Notes under the pieces: generated by a model | The model's database searches: none | Seen by the model: only the letters and a program-made list of their open reading frames with translations | What the model was told of the DNA's origin: nothing | Shown here: piece after piece, positions 12,986 through 24,301 of the stretch | Position numbering within the stretch: position 1 is the stretch's first letter | Layout of the letters: each line of letters opens with the position of its first letter | Assembly: GCF_001431665.1 (NCBI RefSeq) | Contig: NZ_LLXV01000047.1 | Coordinates: 1 to 50,676, forward strand | Length of the DNA: 50,676 nucleotides | Direction: 5' to 3' | Source of the DNA: Stenotrophomonas beteli | GTDB lineage: Bacteria > Pseudomonadota > Gammaproteobacteria > Xanthomonadales > Xanthomonadaceae | Position numbers and translations under genes: made by a program

Positions 12986-15382
12986 TCAGCCGCGGATCCG
13001 GGCGTGGTGTTCACGCTCGATGGCAGTGACCGCCTCGGCCACCACCGCATCCACGTCGCGGTCCGTCAGAGTGCGCGACTTGTCCTGCAAAATCAAGCCC
13101 ATAGCGAGACTCTTGAATCCCGGCTCGACGCCCTGGCCGACATAACGGTCGAACAGGTTCAGGTCACGCAGCAGCGGCCCAGCGGCCTGGCGGACGGTGG
13201 CCGCCAGATCGGCCCACGCCACCTGTTCAGGCACCAGGAACGCCAGGTCGCGGCGCACCGCCGGGAAGCGCGACAGCTCGCCGGCGCGCGGCAGGCGGCG
13301 GGCGGTCAACGGCTCCAGGTCCAGCTCGAAGGCGTACACGTCGGCTTCGATGTCCATGGCCTTGGCCAGGCGCGGGTGGACCTGGCCGATCCAGCCGATC
13401 GACACGCCATCGCGGAACACCTCGGCCGAACGCGCCGGGTGGCCGTAGGCGCGGGCCGACGGGCGGAATTCCAGCTGCGCGCCACTGGCGGCCGCCAGGG
13501 ACTCCAGATCGCCCTTCAGGTCATGGAAATCGACCTTGCGGGTCGGCAGGCCCCACTGCACCGCCTGCGCATCGCCACACACCGCAGCGGCCACGCGCGG
13601 GGTTTCCAGCGGTGCCGGCCGGGTTTCGCCGGGCGACGCGTCGCCGGCCTGCTGGACGAACACCCGGCCGAGCTCGAACAGGCGCACGCGGCCCAGCTGG
13701 CGGGCGGCGTTGCGGCCCAGCGTGGCGACCAGGCCAGGCAGCAGCGACGGGCGCATCACCGCCAGTTCGGCCGACAGCGGGTTGGCCAGCGGCACCAGTC
13801 CGTCGCGCAGCTGCCACTGGCTCAGCAGCGCGTCGTCGACGAAGGCGAAATTGACGGTTTCCTGCTGGTCGCGGGCGATCAGCTGGCGGCGCACGCTCAG
13901 CGCGTCCAGCTGGGTCTCGCTCGGCATCGCCACGCGCGAGGCACCGCCCGGCAGCGTGGTCGGGATCTGCTCGTAACCGTGGATGCGGGCCAGCTCTTCA
14001 ATCAGGTCTTCCTCGATGGCGATGTCGAAGCGGCGGCTCGGCGCGGCCACCTGCCAACCATCCGCCGTCGCGGTCACCGCCATGCCCAGCGCACGCAGGA
14101 TGCGCTCCACTTCGGCATCTTCGATGGTGATGCCGAGCACGCGGGTGATGCGCGCGCGGCGCAGCACGAGGGTTGCCGGCTGCGGCAGGTCATCGGCGCG
14201 CACGGCCTCGGTGACCGGCGCCGGGGTACCGCCGGCCAGGTCCAGCACCAGGCGGGTGGCATATTCGATGGCGGTGCGCGGCAATGCCGGGTCGACGCCA
14301 CGCTCGAAGCGATGGCCGGCATCGGTATGCAGGCCCAGCTTGCGGCCACGGCCCATGATCGCGGCCGGTGCGAAGTGCGCGGCCTCCAGGAACACGGCGG
14401 TGGTCGCGTCGGTGACACGGGTGTCGAAGCCGCCCATCAGGCCGGCCAGGCCGATCGCGCGATCGGCGTCGGTGACCACCAGGAAGCTGTCGTCCAGCAT
14501 TGCATCACGACCATCGAGCAGCTTCAGGCTCTCGCCAGCGCGCGAACGGCGCACGGCGATGCTGCCCTGCAGGGTGCCCAGATCATAGGCATGCATCGGC
14601 TGGCCCAGCTCGAGCATCACGTACTGGGTGATGTCGACCAGCAGCGAGACCGGGCGCACGCCACTGCGGCGCAGGCGCTCGGCCATCCACAACGGGGTCG
14701 TGGCGGCGGCATTGACGCCCTCGATGACACGACCGAGGTAACGCGGCGCTTCGGCACCGGCATCCAGCTGGATGCTCAGCTCACGGCTGCCGACGGCCGC
14801 AATAGCGTCAACGGCGAAATCCAGCACTTCGCTGCGGGTGGCGGCGGCGACGTCGTAGGCGATGCCGCGCAGGCTGAAGCAGTCGGCGCGGTTCGGGGTC
14901 AGCTTGATCTCGATGCTGGCGTCCGGCAGCCCCAGGTACTCGACCAGAGGCTGGCCGATGGGCGCGTCGTCCGGCAGTTCCAGCAGGCCGGAGGCATCGT
15001 TGTCCAGGCCCAGCTCCTTGGCCGAGCACAGCATGCCGTTGGACTCGACGCCACGCAGCTTGGCCGGCTTGATCTTCAGCTCGCCGATCTGCGCACCGAC
15101 CATCGCCAGCGGCGCGACCAGGCCCGGCCGCGCGTTCGGAGCGCCACAGACGATCTGCAGCAGTTCGCCCTGCCCGGCATCGACCTTGCACACTTGCAGG
15201 CGATCGGCTTCCGGATGGCGGATGGCCTCGACGATGCGCGCCACCACCACGTGATCGAGACCTTCGCCCAACGCGGTCACCTCTTCCACTTCCAGGCCGA
15301 TGGCGGTCAGCACGGCGCTCAGTTCATCGCGCGTGGCGGAGGTCGGGACGTGGCTGCGCAGCCAGTTTTCGGAGAATTTCAT
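12986..15382 (-). CDS. pheT: Phenylalanyl-tRNA synthetase beta subunit
   Basis: The 798-residue protein starts at ATG 15382 (MKFSENWLRSHV) after an AGGATG-like site; an upstream in-frame Met has no such support. Domains in order are the tRNA-binding EMAP-like OB fold (about residues 39-150, with VCKVDAG and IVCGAPN), B3/B4 editing region, B5, the synthetase-like core, and a C-terminal ferredoxin-fold anticodon-binding domain (FPAVRRDLAFLVP). It forms the (alpha-beta)2 enzyme with PheS that charges tRNA-Phe in the cytoplasm. Separated from pheS by about 100 bases holding a REP element. Confidence 0.97.
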   Translation of the reverse strand: MKFSENWLRSHVPTSATRDELSAVLTAIGLEVEEVTALGEGLDHVVVARIVEAIRHPEADRLQVCKVDAGQGELLQIVCGAPNARPGLVAPLAMVGAQIGELKIKPAKLRGVESNGMLCSAKELGLDNDASGLLELPDDAPIGQPLVEYLGLPDASIEIKLTPNRADCFSLRGIAYDVAAATRSEVLDFAVDAIAAVGSRELSIQLDAGAEAPRYLGRVIEGVNAAATTPLWMAERLRRSGVRPVSLLVDITQYVMLELGQPMHAYDLGTLQGSIAVRRSRAGESLKLLDGRDAMLDDSFLVVTDADRAIGLAGLMGGFDTRVTDATTAVFLEAAHFAPAAIMGRGRKLGLHTDAGHRFERGVDPALPRTAIEYATRLVLDLAGGTPAPVTEAVRADDLPQPATLVLRRARITRVLGITIEDAEVERILRALGMAVTATADGWQVAAPSRRFDIAIEEDLIEELARIHGYEQIPTTLPGGASRVAMPSETQLDALSVRRQLIARDQQETVNFAFVDDALLSQWQLRDGLVPLANPLSAELAVMRPSLLPGLVATLGRNAARQLGRVRLFELGRVFVQQAGDASPGETRPAPLETPRVAAAVCGDAQAVQWGLPTRKVDFHDLKGDLESLAAASGAQLEFRPSARAYGHPARSAEVFRDGVSIGWIGQVHPRLAKAMDIEADVYAFELDLEPLTARRLPRAGELSRFPAVRRDLAFLVPEQVAWADLAATVRQAAGPLLRDLNLFDRYVGQGVEPGFKSLAMGLILQDKSRTLTDRDVDAVVAEAVTAIEREHHARIRG

Positions 15383-15448
15383 GGTGTCATCCTGGTGGGC
15401 CCGGCGCATGCGCCTGGGCCTGCGAATTTGGAAGCAGTCGTTTCAGGA

Positions 15449-15473
15449 GCAGCCGAGCATGGCTCGGCTCTAC
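15449..15473 (-). repeat. SMAG-type REP palindrome between pheS and pheT
   Basis: On the minus strand it reads GTAG then AGCCGAGC-CAT-GCTCGGCT, a GTAG-headed stem-loop typical of Stenotrophomonas maltophilia REPs. It would form an RNA hairpin inside the pheST transcript. Confidence 0.82.
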
Positions 15474-15484
15474 AGGGTTGCGGC

Positions 15485-17031
<1,547 letters not shown>

Positions 17032-17042
17032 TTTTCAGTTCC

Positions 17043-17240
17043 TCAGAGGTAAGGGAGCATGCGGTCCAGACGGCCTGCGTCTTCTGCACGGACATGGCCC
17101 GTCTGACGCAGATTACGCTTACGCTTGGTCGCTTTCTTCGTGAGGATGTGGCTACGGTTGGCGTGGCCGCACTTGTACTTGCCCGAGGCGGTCTTGCGGA
17201 AACGCTTGGCCGCTGCCCGGTTGGTCTTGATCTTGGGCAT
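17043..17240 (-). CDS. rpmI: 50S ribosomal protein L35
   Basis: The 65-residue protein ([20 protein letters not shown]) is standard L35, very basic with [10 protein letters not shown] near its end. The ATG at 17240 has an AAGGACA ribosome site 6-8 bases upstream; longer in-frame readings have no support. It is co-transcribed with rplT and preceded by a 265-base leader containing the infC terminator and a possible promoter. Confidence 0.98.
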   Translation of the reverse strand: MPKIKTNRAAAKRFRKTASGKYKCGHANRSHILTKKATKRKRNLRQTGHVRAEDAGRLDRMLPYL

Positions 17241-17330
17241 TGCAATGTCCTTGATGGGATTTGACCCTGGTTTCTGACTGATCTGGCGGCGGCCTGGGCC
17301 GCTCTTTCCGTCCTGCCATGATCGGCGTAC

Positions 17331-17364
17331 GACCCGTCCTGGGTGGGTCGAGCCGGGCATGATA
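17331..17364 (-). promoter_or_regulatory. Possible rpmI-rplT promoter and leader hairpin
   Basis: TATCAT on the minus strand (17364-17359) is a plausible -10 box with a poor -35. Just downstream CGACCC pairs with GGGTCG (17350-17331). This is where an L20-responsive leader would begin. Confidence 0.35.
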
Positions 17365-17426
17365 CAGGCAAAACCGCCCTGCCACCAGCCCCTGCAACCC
17401 TTTCGCCGGCACTCCATCGGCCTGCC

Positions 17427-17459
17427 GGAAAAGCAAAGGGACGCCGATGGCGTCCCTTT
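17427..17459 (-). terminator. Intrinsic terminator after infC
   Basis: Perfect 11-bp arms AAAGGGACGCC and GGCGTCCCTTT with a 3-base loop (17459-17435), then GCTTTTCC. It separates infC from rpmI-rplT; read-through is possible because the T run is interrupted. Confidence 0.8.
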
Positions 17460-17505
17460 TCCTGAACCATTCAGCCAGGCGCCCCGGAAGGCGGCCCGTC
17501 AGGCC

Positions 17506-18033
17506 TCAGGTCTTCTTCTTCGGCGCGATCATCATGACCATCTGACGCCCTTCCAGGCGCGGACGGGATTCAATGACGATGTCCTCGCCCAGATCGGTCT
17601 CGATCCGGTTGGCCATTTCACGGCCCAGTTCCTGGTGGCTCATTTCACGGCCACGGAAGCGGATGTTGACCTTGATCTTGTCACCATCTTCGAGGAACCC
17701 ACGCATCTTGCGCAGCTTGATCTGGTAGTCGCCCTCGTCCGTGACCGGACGGAACTTCACTTCCTTGATCTCGACCTGCTTGGTCTTCTTCTTGGCCTCG
17801 CTGGCCTTCTTCTGCGCTTCGAACTTGAACTTGCCGAAGTCCATGATCTTGCAGACCGGCGGATCGGCCTGCGGCTGGATTTCGACCAGGTCCAGGCCTT
17901 CATCTTCGGCCATGGACAGCGCTTCGTCGCGCGACAACACGCCGATCATTTCTCCGTCACTGCCGATCACGCGGACGCGCGGCACACGGATTTCCTGATT
18001 CTTGCGGTTCTGTTTGTTGTCAGGGGTGCTGAT
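17506..18033 (-). CDS. infC: Translation initiation factor IF-3 with a likely AUC start
   Basis: The 175-residue protein has the IF-3 N-domain ([15 protein letters not shown]), the lysine-rich linker ([18 protein letters not shown]) and the C-domain ending [15 protein letters not shown]. There is no ATG at the right place: an ATC codon at 18033 lies 8 bases after GGGAG, whereas the only canonical alternative, TTG at 18048, has no ribosome site. infC is known to use AUU/AUC/AUA starts so that IF-3, which rejects such codons, represses its own synthesis. It follows thrS by 63 bases. Confidence 0.93.
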   Translation of the reverse strand: MSTPDNKQNRKNQEIRVPRVRVIGSDGEMIGVLSRDEALSMAEDEGLDLVEIQPQADPPVCKIMDFGKFKFEAQKKASEAKKKTKQVEIKEVKFRPVTDEGDYQIKLRKMRGFLEDGDKIKVNIRFRGREMSHQELGREMANRIETDLGEDIVIESRPRLEGRQMVMMIAPKKKT

Positions 18034-18096
18034 ATTACGTTCTCCCAAGGGTATCGAACCGGTCCGGGTGCCTGTGCCCCCGGACCGGACCTTTGC

Positions 18097-19998
18097 TTAC
18101 GCGCCCTCGGCCTGGAGCCGCTCGATGAAGGCCTGCAGGCTCATGCTGCCCAGGTCTTCGCCAGAACGCGTACGCACCGCCACAGCCCCATTTTCCTTCT
18201 CGCGGTCACCGATGACCAGCAGGTAGGGCACGCGCTGCAACGTATGCTCGCGGATTTTATAGCCGATCTTCTCGTTACGCAAATCCGAGCTGACGCGGAA
18301 GCCTTGCTCCGCAAGGGTTTTGGTCACGCTCGAGACGTACTCGGCCTGGGCGTCGGTGATATTGGCCACCACCACCTGGGTCGGCGCCAGCCAGGCCGGG
18401 AACTGGCCGGCATGGTGCTCGATCAGGATGCCCAGGAAGCGCTCCATCGAACCGACGATGGCCCGGTGCAGCATGACCGGATGCTTCTTCTGGCTGTTCT
18501 CGTCCACGTACTCGGCGCCGAGGCGGCCGGGCATCATGAAGTCGACCTGCATCGTGCCCAGCTGCCAGGTACGGCCGATGGCATCCTTCAGGTGGTACTC
18601 GATCTTCGGGCCGTAGAAGGCGCCCTCGCCCGGCAGCTCCTGCCATTCCACGCCACAGGCGGTCAGCGCCGAGCGCAGCGCGCCCTCGGCCTTGTCCCAG
18701 GTGGCGTCGTCACCGAGGCGCGATTCCGGACGCAGCGCGATCTTGATCTGGATATCGTCGAAGCCGAAGTGCTGGTAAACCGCCAGCGCCTGCTGGTGGA
18801 AGGCGGTCACTTCCGATTCGATCTGGTTTTCGGTGCAGAACACATGGCCGTCGTCCTGGGTGAAACCGCGCACGCGCAGGATGCCGTGCAGCGCGCCGGA
18901 CGGTTCGTTGCGGTGGCAGGAACCGAACTCGCCGTAGCGGATCGGCAGGTCGCGATAGCTGTGCAGGCCCTGGTTGAACACCTGGATGTGGCCCGGGCAG
19001 TTCATCGGCTTGACCGCGTAGGTGCGCTTCTCCGATTCGGTGAAGAACATGTTGTCCTGGTAGTTGTCCCAGTGGCCGGACTTCTTCCACAGGCTCACGT
19101 CCAGGATCTGCGGGCAGCGCACTTCGCCGTAGCCGCTGTTGCGGTAGACCTTGCGCATGTACTGCTCGACCACCTGCCACAGCGCCCAGCCCTTGGGGTG
19201 CCAGAACACCAGGCCCGGCGCTTCTTCCTGCAGGTGGAACAGGTCCTGCTGCTTGCCGATGCGGCGGTGGTCGCGCATCTCGGCTTCCTCGATGCGCTTG
19301 ATATAGGCCTCGAGCTGCTTCTTGTCGGCCCATGCGGTGCCGTAGATGCGCTGCAGCTGTTCGTTCTGCGCGTCGCCACGCCAGTACGCGCCGGAGATGC
19401 GGGTCAGCTTGAAGGCCTTCAGGAAGCGCGTGTTCGGCACGTGCGGGCCGCGGCACATGTCCACGTATTCCTGGTGGTAGTACATGCCCATGGCCTGGAT
19501 GTCGTCGGACATGTCCTCGATCAGGCGCAGCTTGTAGTCCTCACCACGGGCCTTGAAGATCTCGATCACTTCGGCGCGCGGCGTCATCTTCTTGATGACG
19601 TCGTAGTCCTGGGCGATCAGCTCGCCCATGCGCTTCTCGATCGCGGCCATGTCGTCCGGAGTGAACGGGCGCTCGGAGTAGATGTCGTAGTAGAAGCCCT
19701 CGGCGATCACCGGGCCGATCACCATCTTCACGTCCGGGTACAGCTGCTTGACGGCGTGGCCGACCAGGTGGGCGCAGGAATGGCGGATGATCTCCACACC
19801 CTCCTCGTCCTTGGCAGTGATGATGCGCAGGCTGGCATCGTGGTCGATGACGTCGCTGGCATCGACCAGCACGCCATCCACGGCACCGGCGATGGTGGCC
19901 TTGGCCAGGCCGGCGCCGATCGACTGGGCGACGTCCATGACGCTGACGGGGTTTTCGAATTCGCGGCGGCTGCCGTCGGGAAGGGTAATGTTGATCAT
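18097..19998 (-). CDS. thrS: Threonyl-tRNA synthetase
   Basis: The 633-residue protein from ATG 19998 ([20 protein letters not shown]) has an N-terminal TGS domain (1-62), the editing domain with [10 protein letters not shown], the class II catalytic core ([33 protein letters not shown]) and a C-terminal anticodon-binding domain. It charges tRNA-Thr and edits Ser-tRNA-Thr. A leader with a three-Thr peptide and terminator precedes it, suggesting control by Thr-tRNA level. It heads the thrS-infC-rpmI-rplT-pheST-ihfA string. Confidence 0.98.
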   Translation of the reverse strand: MINITLPDGSRREFENPVSVMDVAQSIGAGLAKATIAGAVDGVLVDASDVIDHDASLRIITAKDEEGVEIIRHSCAHLVGHAVKQLYPDVKMVIGPVIAEGFYYDIYSERPFTPDDMAAIEKRMGELIAQDYDVIKKMTPRAEVIEIFKARGEDYKLRLIEDMSDDIQAMGMYYHQEYVDMCRGPHVPNTRFLKAFKLTRISGAYWRGDAQNEQLQRIYGTAWADKKQLEAYIKRIEEAEMRDHRRIGKQQDLFHLQEEAPGLVFWHPKGWALWQVVEQYMRKVYRNSGYGEVRCPQILDVSLWKKSGHWDNYQDNMFFTESEKRTYAVKPMNCPGHIQVFNQGLHSYRDLPIRYGEFGSCHRNEPSGALHGILRVRGFTQDDGHVFCTENQIESEVTAFHQQALAVYQHFGFDDIQIKIALRPESRLGDDATWDKAEGALRSALTACGVEWQELPGEGAFYGPKIEYHLKDAIGRTWQLGTMQVDFMMPGRLGAEYVDENSQKKHPVMLHRAIVGSMERFLGILIEHHAGQFPAWLAPTQVVVANITDAQAEYVSSVTKTLAEQGFRVSSDLRNEKIGYKIREHTLQRVPYLLVIGDREKENGAVAVRTRSGEDLGSMSLQAFIERLQAEGA

Positions 19999-20063
19999 CG
20001 CAATAGCTTCGTGCGGGGCCCGCCGGGCGGGCTGGAAAGCGGTCCCGGGCCGGAGCCCGGGCA

Positions 20064-20087
20064 ATAAAAAAGCGCCGCGAGGGCGCC
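20064..20087 (-). terminator. Attenuator terminator in the thrS leader
   Basis: GCGCC and GGCGC pair around CTCGC on the minus strand, followed by six T residues. It lies 26 bases after the leader-peptide stop and about 65 bases before the thrS ATG. Confidence 0.82.
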
Positions 20088-20113
20088 TGGAACACAGGGC
20101 CTTCGGGGGCAGG

Positions 20114-20140
20114 TCAACAGTGGGCGGTGGTAGTGCTCAT
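20114..20140 (-). CDS. thrS leader peptide MSTTTAHC
   Basis: ATG AGC ACT ACC ACC GCC CAC TGT TGA lies in the thrS leader, with three consecutive threonine codons of the eight, directly ahead of an intrinsic terminator. This is the classical layout of ribosome-mediated attenuation: at low Thr-tRNA the ribosome would stall on the Thr codons and the terminator would be avoided. The ribosome site upstream is weak (GAGCGTG). The short length means chance occurrence cannot be excluded from one genome. Confidence 0.65.
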   Translation of the reverse strand: MSTTTAHC

Positions 20141-20200
20141 GTCACACGCTCGGCCGGCGCTGGGCGCGGGCCACCTTGTTCCAGTCAGGGTTCTGCGCTG

Positions 20201-20229
20201 ATCTTAAACCAGCAGGCGGCAAAGCCCAA
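20201..20229 (-). promoter_or_regulatory. Predicted thrS promoter
   Basis: TTGGGC (20229-20224), a 17-base spacer and TAAGAT (20206-20201) on the minus strand. Transcription would start near 20194, giving a leader that contains the Thr-rich peptide and terminator. The boxes are only moderately close to consensus. Confidence 0.45.
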
Positions 20230-20426
20230 GGGCCACCGTACGGTCCGCTGAATGAGCATCGCTGGCGGCGTGAAAACGCAATGATTACCATGTCCGCGCG
20301 GCCCGCCCTGTGCCAGCCTGCCCGCTTTCCCCAGGACCTCGTGATGCGCCACCCGCTCCGACCGGCTCCCGCCGGCCCCGCCCGTGCCCCGCGTTCGCCC
20401 GCCCGCAGCTGCGCCGGCCACCCGCG
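20230..20426. other. Divergent intergenic region between thrS and the PepSY operon
   Basis: No convincing gene is seen here. It should contain the start signals of the plus-strand operon, but I see no clear iron-box or sigma70 promoter. The frames crossing it are Arg/Pro/Ala-rich shadows. Confidence 0.5.
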
Positions 20427-20723
20427 ATGATCACTGTCGGCCTTTCTACGCTCGGCTTCTGCAGCCTGGGCATGCTGTCGGCGATGTTCTCGGCACTGTC
20501 CTTCTATGCCGCCTCGCCGCACTGCCGCTGGCCGCGCCTGCGCCGGGCGGGTCGCCTCGGCCGCCAGATCGGCCTGGTCGCCGCCGCGGCCGCGTTGTGG
20601 CTGTGGATGGCCGAGCTCGGCTTCGCCGCCGGGCTGGTGGCGATGCTGTGTACCTGGATGCTGTCAGCTGTGCTGTTGCCGACGCTGGCGGCCTGGCACC
20701 GTCCGGGCGCGGAGTCGCCCTGA
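20427..20723 (+). CDS. DUF3325-like small membrane protein
   Basis: This 98-residue protein has three or four hydrophobic segments, with SPHCRWPRLRRAGRLGRQIG as the basic loop between them and a terminal AAWHRP. The pattern and size match DUF3325 proteins, which accompany PepSY-domain proteins and TonB-dependent siderophore receptors. The family match is by pattern only. Its stop overlaps the next ATG (TGATG). It probably acts in the inner membrane in iron acquisition. Confidence 0.68.
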   Translation: MITVGLSTLGFCSLGMLSAMFSALSFYAASPHCRWPRLRRAGRLGRQIGLVAAAAALWLWMAELGFAAGLVAMLCTWMLSAVLLPTLAAWHRPGAESP

Positions 20724-20986
20724 TGTGGGCGCGTGCCTTCGCCGGCCTCATCGCCGGCTTCTTCCTGGCCGCCGCAGTGACCGGGCTGGTCACCTGGCTG
20801 CCCCCCGGCCCTTGGCAGAACGCACTGGTTCCCAGCCTGATCGCCTTCGTGCCGCTGTGGATGCTGGCGGCCCTGTGGGCGTTCAGTTTCCGCAGCGCGC
20901 TGCGCGCCTGGCTGGTGCTGCCCGGCAGCGCAGCCGCCGGCTTCGCCATGCTCGGGCTGCTGCGCCTGGCCGGTGCCGTGCAATGA
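20723..20986 (+). CDS. DUF3649-like small membrane protein
   Basis: This 87-residue protein (MWARAFAGLIAGFFLAAAVT) has three predicted transmembrane helices and the WAFSFRSALRAWLVL segment typical of DUF3649 iron-transport-associated proteins. It is coupled to the gene before it and 10 bases from the PepSY gene, so the three form one operon. Function at the molecular level is not established for the family. Confidence 0.7.
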   Translation: MWARAFAGLIAGFFLAAAVTGLVTWLPPGPWQNALVPSLIAFVPLWMLAALWAFSFRSALRAWLVLPGSAAAGFAMLGLLRLAGAVQ

Positions 20987-20996
20987 GACCGACCGC

Positions 20997-22556
20997 ATGA
21001 AGTTCAGCTCGCAGACCCTGCGCACCTTCACTACCCTGCATACCTGGGTCGGCCTGGTGGCTGGCTTTGGCCTGTTCGTGGCGTTCTACGCCGGCGCACT
21101 GACCCTGTTCCATCACGACCTGCCGCTGTGGCAGACGCCCGGCGCGGCGACCGCACTGCCCGCTGGCCTGGACGACGCGCAGTACCTGCTGGAGGACGTG
21201 CTCGCCACGCACCCCGAGGCGCGCCGCCACGTCGGGATGACTTTCCCCGGCGCCGAGCACCCGCAACCGTTGGCCTACTGGCAGGCCGATGACGGCAGCT
21301 GGCGCTACGCGTGGCCGGGCCAGATCAGCGGCAGCCCGACACCCCCGCAGAGTGGGCTGGCCGAGCTGGTCAACGAACTTCACTACAGTCTCGGCCTGCC
21401 GGTGGCCGGCATCTATGTGATGGGCATTGTCAGCCTGCTGTACGGCATGGCGCTGCTCAGCGGCCTGGTGATTCATCTGCCCAGGCTGCTGGGCGATCTG
21501 TTCGCGCTGCGCCCCGGCCGCAACCTGAAGCAGATGTGGCAGGACGCGCACAACGTGATCGGCGTGCTCAGCCTGCCCTTCCACCTGATGTTCGCCGTGA
21601 CCGGCGCCCTGCTCTGCCTGGTCTTCGTGCAGATGGCCCTGCTCAATCCGCTGATCTACGACGGCAAGGTGCTGGAGGCGGCGCCGGCGGCGATGGATAC
21701 CGCCCCGGTGCGCGAAGCCACCGGCATTCCGGCGCCGCCGGGCAGCCTGCGCGTGCTGCATGCGCGTGCCCTGGAGGTGGCCCGAGCGCAGGGCGTGGCC
21801 AGCTTCGAACCGACCTACCTGAAACTGGCCAATGCCGGCGATGCCCACGCCACCATCGAGATCACCGGTGAATCCACCGGCACGCTCGGGCCGTTGGGGT
21901 CAGTAGCGCTGGACGTGGCCACCGGTGATGTCCTGGCCTCCCAGCTGCCGGGACAGCGCGATGCCAACCACGCCACGCTCAGCGCCGCCTATGCACTGCA
22001 CTTCGGCGAGTTCGGCAACGGCGTGGTGGTCTGGCTGTACTTCCTGCTCGGCCTCGGCGGTGCCTTCCTGTTCTATTCGGGCAATCTGCTATGGATCGAA
22101 TCCCGCCGCAGGCGGCGCCAGCCGCAGCAACCGCGCGCCGGGGTGAACATGGCCCGGGCCACGGTGGGAGTCTGCATCGGCCTGTGCGTGGCGATTTCGG
22201 TCGCGTTTGGCACCGCCCTGGTACTGGAACGGCTGGCGCCATCGGACGTCGACCACGGCATCCGCTGGGCCTGCTTCGGCAGTTGGGCGGCCTGTGCGCT
22301 GTGGGCCGCACTGCGCCGCCCCGCGCAGGCCGCGCGCGAGCTGCTGTGGGCCGCAGCGCTCAGCACTGCACTGGTGCCGGTCCTGCACGGTGCCCTCAAT
22401 GGTGACTGGCTGTGGCGCGCCGCCGCGCGTGGCCAGTGGCCGCTGTTCTGGGTCGATGCCATCGCGCTGGCCATGGCCTTCGGCTTCGCCCGCCTGGCCG
22501 TCGCCAGCCAGCGCCGCGCCCGCAACGGCGACCCGAACAGTGTCTGGGCCGATTGA
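20997..22556 (+). CDS. PepSY-associated transmembrane protein, iron-uptake type
   Basis: The 519-residue protein (MKFSSQTLRTFTTLHTWVGL) has an N-terminal transmembrane helix, a large periplasmic PepSY part, central helices (LPFHLMFAVTGALLCLVFVQ) and a C-terminal block of four or five helices. The TLHTWVGLVAGF start is typical of PepSY-TM proteins such as PiuB/FecR-linked ferric reductase-like proteins that help use ferrisiderophores. The two small membrane proteins upstream are the usual partners. No siderophore receptor is present in this window, so regulation by iron is inferred. Confidence 0.85.
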   Translation: MKFSSQTLRTFTTLHTWVGLVAGFGLFVAFYAGALTLFHHDLPLWQTPGAATALPAGLDDAQYLLEDVLATHPEARRHVGMTFPGAEHPQPLAYWQADDGSWRYAWPGQISGSPTPPQSGLAELVNELHYSLGLPVAGIYVMGIVSLLYGMALLSGLVIHLPRLLGDLFALRPGRNLKQMWQDAHNVIGVLSLPFHLMFAVTGALLCLVFVQMALLNPLIYDGKVLEAAPAAMDTAPVREATGIPAPPGSLRVLHARALEVARAQGVASFEPTYLKLANAGDAHATIEITGESTGTLGPLGSVALDVATGDVLASQLPGQRDANHATLSAAYALHFGEFGNGVVVWLYFLLGLGGAFLFYSGNLLWIESRRRRRQPQQPRAGVNMARATVGVCIGLCVAISVAFGTALVLERLAPSDVDHGIRWACFGSWAACALWAALRRPAQAARELLWAAALSTALVPVLHGALNGDWLWRAAARGQWPLFWVDAIALAMAFGFARLAVASQRRARNGDPNSVWAD

Positions 22557-22580
22557 GCGTTCGCAGGGCGTGACGCGGCG

Positions 22581-24012
<1,432 letters not shown>

Positions 24013-24206
24013 GGGATCTCCCGGTTCGAAGGCGCAGCCACGTTAGCAAACGGATGTGCCTGCAGTATGGATATCGCGGCATGTCGTCCCGTGGACAGGC
24101 GCGATCCGCGCAACCGTGACAGAACGATGGCCGCGTGGCGGCCCTCATGCGCTGCAGCAGGACATGCAGCGACCCGGATGAGCGTCTCTTCGCAACATCG
24201 AGGCAA

Positions 24207-24235
24207 AGAAAAAGCGGGCCGAAGCCCGCTTTTTC
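24207..24235 (-). terminator. Intrinsic terminator after pnp (bidirectional)
   Basis: AGCGGGC-CGAA-GCCCGCT with A runs on the left and T runs on the right, so it can act on both strands. It closes the rimP-to-pnp transcript; the rest of 24,013-24,299 has the chitinase upstream region and REPs but no gene. Confidence 0.85.
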
Positions 24236-24255
24236 ATTCCAGCGATTCCAGAAGC

Positions 24256-24301
24256 GTGTCAACCAAGGTTGACACCTGCCGTAATCGACCCGAGGTCGAT
24301 T
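24256..24301. repeat. Pair of REP-like palindromes after pnp
   Basis: GTGTCAACCAAGGTTGACAC (24256-24275) is a perfect palindrome; AATCGAC/GTCGATT (24283-24301) follows and overlaps the pnp stop. They resemble a diverged SMAG dimer and may protect the transcript 3' end. Confidence 0.7.

Noticed and set aside
20113..20200. A T-box element in front of thrS
   Set aside because: T-box RNAs are characteristic of Gram-positive bacteria, and no T-box bulge sequence or specifier loop can be seen; the leader ORF with Thr codons explains the region better.
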